From Nepenthes gracilis (lineage: Eukaryota > Streptophyta > Magnoliopsida > Caryophyllales > Nepenthaceae), in contig BSYO01000002.1 in NCBI GenBank assembly GCA_033239525.1, positions 16,030,626 through 16,094,625 on the forward strand: a stretch of DNA of 64,000 bases. The letters run 5' to 3'. Within the stretch, counting starts at the first letter, position 1; each line of letters begins with the position of its first letter. Under the pieces are notes generated by a model. The model saw nothing but the letters and a program-made list of their open reading frames with translations. It was not told the DNA's origin and searched no databases. The translations under genes and the position numbers were made by a program. This document shows positions 59,448 to 64,000 of the stretch, piece after piece.

Positions 59448-62125
59448 TGTCACGAACCCGAACCAAGCAGGTCAATTTAAATAATTAATTATAATTTCTA
59501 AAATCTAAAATCCCAATTAATTTTAAAACCAATAATACCAAGTCCCAAAATTCGGGTGTGACAAACCAAATATACACTCAACAAATTTAAAATCATCACA
59601 GGACCTCATCGAACAATAGTCCGAGCAAAATAAATACGACCTGCTCTACAATCATCGTATGGGAGGTAATAATCCGACCCAAAAATCAAAATCAAACATA
59701 AACAAATATTCGATTATTCCCAACATATAACAATAAGCCTATATCCGGCCAATTTCATCATCCAAATCCATCAAATATCAATGCAAACCATAATAAACAG
59801 AAACTCACCAACTCGGACGAATATCTGACCGATCATGTCTGTACTCCTGTACTGCATCCGAACCTTCTACTCTGAAGGGACAAAACAGAAAAATGAGCCT
59901 AATGCCCAGCAAGTATCATATTTAGTCAAAAGAAGTCCAATAAATCAGAGAGAATGTCAAATGGGTGAAAAATCCAATCAAATTCCAAGATAAATCCAAA
60001 TCGCCGATAAAACGAATCCAACCGAAATCCAAGATCCAAATTTCAAAATTCAATGGTAGTCTCGTACTCAAATCAAATGTCCAAGTCCAGACAAATGTCC
60101 AAATTTCCAAAATAGTCCTCGTCGGGACGTATATATATATATAAATATATATATATAACAAAAACATAGGTGATCCGAACCAATTCCAAAACCGATGTCG
60201 ATCAGAGTCCAAATCCGAGTCCGATTCCAAATCCAAATCCAAATCCAATACCCGATCAGCTTGTGATCTGAGGCAGAATCCGATAGCCGGATGCCGAGTC
60301 CAAATCCAATTCCGAGTCCAAGTCCAAATCCAATGCCCGATCAGCTTGTGATCTGAGGCAGAATCCAATAACCGGATGATCCAATAGCGTGCGCAGATAC
60401 CGAAGCAGCACCGCGACAGATATTCCAAAGATTCGGATCAAAACATATAATCAAAATCTTTTGTACGAGACATACCAAGCCCAATTATAGGCAAAATCGG
60501 CGAAACTCAAATCCAAGTCCAAAATCCATATCCAAATCAAAGTCCAATTCCAATCAATGCAAAAATACAAATTATGCACCAAATTTGGGTTCTCATTATT
60601 TAAAGACTAGCTTGAGGAAGGGTTACACATAATCCCGGTAACCTTAGGCCAAAATCCATGTATTGTATACCCATAGATAAGGTTGCTCACTATGTTTTGC
60701 CACCCGTGGCTTTGGGTGCATTCCTCAAGTTTGTCAGATATATTAGGACGTCCGAATATATTCTAAGGTCAAATCAAATTGTCCAAATGGGAAGGGTCAC
60801 TACTCAAAGCCTTTCCTGCCGGCGGAAAGGGATTTCCAAATAACAAATAATCTCCCCGTCGGGAGCTGGCCAGAATCAAATAATCCAAATCCAAATGTAG
60901 TGACCACAACCCGACACGTGCATGTGAAAATGCACGGCCAATGTAAATTTCGTGTATATTTTCGTTACAGATATTGATATAAATATACATCGAGTCCAAT
61001 AAATTATTCGGGCTTTCAGAAAAATATCAAATTCTCCAAAATCATAAAACCCAGTCCAACAATCTCCAAAACATCCAATGAATTACACACGCATGTCCAG
61101 AATAAATAATTCAGGCATATAAAAATACATGCATGTTAGTAAAAATCCAAACAGTATCCAAAATATATCGGAATTGAAATTAGACCAAAGAGGGGGTTTA
61201 CAGATACTTGCCTGGACCTCATACTTTGCAGATCTGAAGAAAGGAAGTCCCGAAGCGCTCCAATCGAGCCTTTCTCTCTCCACTGCGCACGCTCTCTCTC
61301 TCTCCTCCGTTTCTCTTCGCGCTCGGCCTCTGCCGGCCGTTGCCGTCGCCGATCCGCTGCCCGGCCGCTCGCCTGGCCACCACTGGCCTCACCCAGCCGG
61401 CACCGGCGCCACCCGGCAAAGCACGCGCGCCACAGAGTCGCCGTCTTCCTCCTCGTGCAGCCGTTCTCTCTCTCTTTCTCGATGCGCACTTCGCGAACAC
61501 CCACGGCGACCACCAGTCGCCCGACGTCCACAGCAACGCCGTCGACCACCGTCGAGCATCTCCATGTGCGCCGCCGTCAAGAACGTTGCCGACAAACGTC
61601 GTCGGCCTCCTCGACGTTTTCTCTTCGCGAAACCATCGCCGGCAAAAATTCCAACCACCGGCCAAATCACACCGCCGACAACCACCGGCATCGCCGCCCT
61701 CGCCGCTCATCGCCGTCGCCAACGAACGGCCGCCTCACCCTTCTCCTTCTCTTCTTCTTCTTCTCCATTTGAAACCCTACTCTCTCTCCCGATATCTCTT
61801 CTCTCCTCCTTTCTTTTTCTTTTTCCTTTTCTTTCTTTTTTTTTCTTCTCCATCCTTATCTTCTTCTTTTTCCAATAAATATATATATATATATATATAA
61901 TATTATTATATATATTATTATATATATATATTTCATTTTAAATTTTCTTTTATTCCAAAAATCAAATCGATATTCGGGCGACCACACGGGAGTACCCCGA
62001 CGCCAGCCCAACTGATCCAAATATCATCCCAAAATTTCTCAATATTTAATTAATTTTGCCACGTCCAATTTGCCCAAAATTATAATTAATATTTAATTAA
62101 TCCGAATAAAATCCGGAATATTACA
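59448..62125 (-). repeat. Element F right LTR (5' LTR in sense)
   Basis: Plus tgtcacgaacccgaacc ... ccggaatattaca, 2,678 bp. Nearly identical to the left LTR over its AT-rich parts, with single-base changes and small indels. Differences are concentrated in the GC-rich leader (61,310-61,620 against 54,775-55,090). (ta)n at 61,880-61,935 lies upstream of the leader in sense. Confidence 0.93.
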
Positions 62126-64000
62126 CCTTTTCTTTGGACTCTTGGAATAGCCCATATGCAAATTTAGTCGAGAAAACCCCATTGCTATCATCACACCATT
62201 TTGCCACGTCTCTAACGGAGGAATCAGGGTTATAAGGTGGCATGTTTTCAACAATAATAGCAACCTCCATATCAAACAGATTAGGTCACATCCATTTACC
62301 TTGCTTGATGATGTCCTTGACTTTTGCGTCAGAGGAAAACCCAGTTATGCACCTGACTCTCTCATTGAACCGATCACAGAGAGGTCCAAGAGGATGCCAA
62401 AAATCCAGCCATAAGAAAGTGTCTACTCTATTGCCAATATGGTAGCGAATCTTGGGGCGAAGGGAAGTACGGAGTTCAAGAGTTTTTTCCAACTCCAAAG
62501 AGTTGAATCAGGAATTTTTATAGTCCAGATGCACCTATCTTTGATGCGATAAGCATAACACCAAGACACCCAGACAATGGCTGGGTCCTTTGTGATGATC
62601 CTCCAAAAATGGCAACACAGCAAGGCTTTATTAGAAGCTACGATGTTTTTTATTCCCAACCCTCCTTCCTCTTTAGATATGCAAACATCTTTCTAGGCAA
62701 CCTTTGCTGTATATTTCCCTTCAAAGGAACCGTGCCACAGAAAGCTACGGATGGACCTATCCATACTCTTCAGAATAGATTTAGGAATGTTGAACAAAGA
62801 GGCCCAGCAAGTGTGGATTGTCAAGAGGATGGATGAAATCAGCTGGAGCCGCCCACCGAAAGAGAGCCATCTATTCCTCCGTGATGAAATTCTCTGCTGT
62901 ACTTTATCAAGGAGATGTTTACAATCTGAGATGGATAGCTTGGTAGTGATGAGAGGGACACCAAGATATCTAACTGGGGAGTTTACCTCTTTGTAACTGA
63001 GAATGCCTTGAATAATCAGACCGGTATCCTCATTCCCCAAGCAGATAAAAATCTCACTTTTATCAAGATTTGGAGAAAGCTCAGAAAGATTTTCAAATTC
63101 TTTGAGGCAATCATGTAAAATCTGTATGGACTTAATGTCAGCTTTGGAAAATAGAAGAATGTCGTCTGCAAAACCAAGCATCACAGTTCTTATTTTCTCA
63201 CATCTCTAGTGATACTGAAAGTCTGAATTACTCCAAGTCTTGACTTCCAGAATACCATTAAGGACCTCCATCGCCAATACAAAGAGATAAGGCGATAGAG
63301 GATCCCCCTGTATAAGACCTTTGGCGCCACGGAAGAAACCCACAGATTCACCATTTAAATTGATTGAGAACGAAATGGTGGTAACACACTTCTTGATCCA
63401 AATGATCATTGGAGGGGAAAACCCATCAGTTCTAGAACTGCTATCATAAAATCCCCTTGGATGGAGTCATAGGCCTTAATCAGATCAACCTTCAAATCAC
63501 AATGCAGGACTCCCTTGTTCAAGTGATATTTATGAAGTAGTTCCTGGGCCAAAAGAATATTGTCTCCAATGTTCCTACCAGCTACGAAAGCTGTTTGGCT
63601 TTTGTCCACTAAATAAGGCAGTGTTGGCTGAAGACGGATGGCAATAATCTTAGAGATGATCTTGTACAAGACATTGCAGTAGGCGATGGGACGAAAGTCA
63701 AACACCATTGCGGGGGATTTGACCTTTGGAATTAAGCATAAGATGGTGGCATTAATCTGCTTTTGGAGCTTTCCATGCTGAAAAAAGTCTTGGATAGCTT
63801 CAACAATTGAAGGCCCTACTACATTACAGGCCGCTTTGAAAAATTTAGTAGAGAAACCATCCGGGTCCGATGCTTTACTATCATCAATTGAGAAAAGGGA
63901 CTGACGGATCTCCTCAGTAGAAATTGGGCTACAGAGGCCAAGACAGAGGTGTTCAGGAATAGAATGGAGGATAAACGGCCGGTGGTTTTTCTTGTGGAAA

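Larger units (their letters stand above)
52918..62125 (-). mobile_element. Element F: complete Ty3/gypsy LTR retrotransposon (9,208 bp), decayed, in LINE C
   Basis: TSD ccttt at 52,913-52,917 and 62,126-62,130, perfect. LTRs 52,918-55,589 and 59,448-62,125; interior 3,858 bp. The minus sense is fixed by the primer site (TGGTATCAGAG, 59,435-59,445) and polypurine tract (AAGGAGGGGAGAA, 55,590-55,603). Decayed pol has order RT, RNase H, integrase from right to left, which is the Ty3/gypsy order. LTR length, tRNA-Met primer and polyprotein end (NHSIEE) fit Del/Tekay-like chromoviruses. The interior is shorter than usual, so parts are deleted. Confidence 0.9.
31126..64000 (-). mobile_element. LINE C: L1-type LINE, 3' end at 31,126, continues past right edge; hosts D, H and F
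   Basis: The 3' end is the T-run, ggtaagtaattat and stem-loop ccaagtgttctgccgacttgg at 31,126-31,213. Its own sequence is 31,126-32,342, 49,781-50,496, 51,342-52,917 and 62,131-64,000. The pieces are joined by TSD evidence: cagctacttcc around LINE D, an imperfect 16-bp duplication around LINE H, and ccttt around element F. The coding part is ORF2 (reverse transcriptase in 62,130-64,000, zinc-finger C-terminus at 52,395-52,917). The 3' UTR is long and rich in gctgctg words on minus. The 5' part of ORF2 and all of ORF1 lie beyond 64,000. Confidence 0.75.
52395..64000 (-). pseudogene. LINE C ORF2: reverse transcriptase and zinc finger, split by element F
   Basis: On minus, 64,000-63,206 gives the reverse transcriptase fingers and palm (FRPIAYCNVLYKIISK; TAFVAGRNIGDNILLAQE; KVDLIKAYDSI; GLIQGDPLSPYLF). 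A TGG-to-TAG stop follows near 63,210. Catalytic FADD is at 63,161-63,172 and VRYLGVPLIT near 63,000. A frameshift lies near 63,407 and more breaks between 62,690 and 62,130. After element F, the C-terminal domain resumes at 52,917 (KVAWFNLV, one TAG, GPMYTPAHAF). The zinc-finger motif CILC...HDH...C is at residues 11-28 of the frame starting at 52,814, and the frame ends at 52,395. Homologous throughout to LINE D ORF2. The 5' end is outside the window. Confidence 0.88.

Overview
This is plant nuclear DNA, almost certainly an angiosperm. The evidence is plant L1-type LINEs, Ty3/gypsy LTR retrotransposons with 2.6-3.4 kb LTRs and initiator-tRNA-Met primer sites, and a degenerate 18S-5.8S-26S rDNA unit. 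I see no host protein-coding gene. Every recognisable protein fragment belongs to a retrotransposon and all are broken. The window is a record of nested insertions, and target-site duplications (TSDs) let much of it be taken apart layer by layer.

Left third (1-25,676). Two opposing LTR pieces (1-2,280 minus; 2,281-3,285 plus) lie in the left LTR of a decayed minus-strand Ty3/gypsy element, 'A'. A continues with its polypurine tract at 4,595, a non-coding interior, a primer-binding site near 6,530, a 90-bp LINE tail, and a right LTR from 6,628. That right LTR is split by element 'B' (7,194-19,378, LTRs of 2,622 and 2,629 bp, imperfect 5-bp TSD), whose own right LTR holds a solo LTR (15,666-19,079). 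It is split again by another solo LTR (21,629-25,051). A's right LTR carries large arrays of 39-bp and 60-bp tandem repeats and stops abruptly at 25,676.

Middle (25,677-30,786). A minus-strand rDNA fragment holds about 1.26 kb of the 5' part of 26S, ITS2, a 5.8S with an internal deletion, ITS1, a full-length but C-to-T-decayed 18S, a 5' ETS with sub-repeats, and a Pol I promoter-like TATATGGGGG motif. It is a pseudogene unit.

Right half (30,787-64,000). One minus-strand LINE, 'C', has its 3' end at 31,126 and runs off the right edge. Into it went LINE 'D' (32,343-49,769, TSD cagctacttcc), a 5'-truncated plus-strand LINE 'H' (50,497-51,326), and a complete but decayed Ty3/gypsy element 'F' (52,918-62,125, TSD ccttt, LTRs 2,672 and 2,678 bp, RT-RNaseH-IN remnants). 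LINE D was in turn hit by LINE 'A' (34,885-41,432, perfect 16-bp TSD) and by a solo LTR (45,474-48,359, TSD gaaca). LINE A was hit by another solo LTR (35,864-38,995, TSD gctgg).

Points most worth following: a stem-loop conserved at the 3' end of all six LINE tails; LINE A, an ORF1-only chimera carrying LTR-derived minisatellite yet bearing the marks of a real retrotransposition event; W-box palindrome arrays upstream of LTR TATA boxes; and a block shared by all LTRs that resembles an intron 3' end. I found no evidence of a new enzymatic or defence system.
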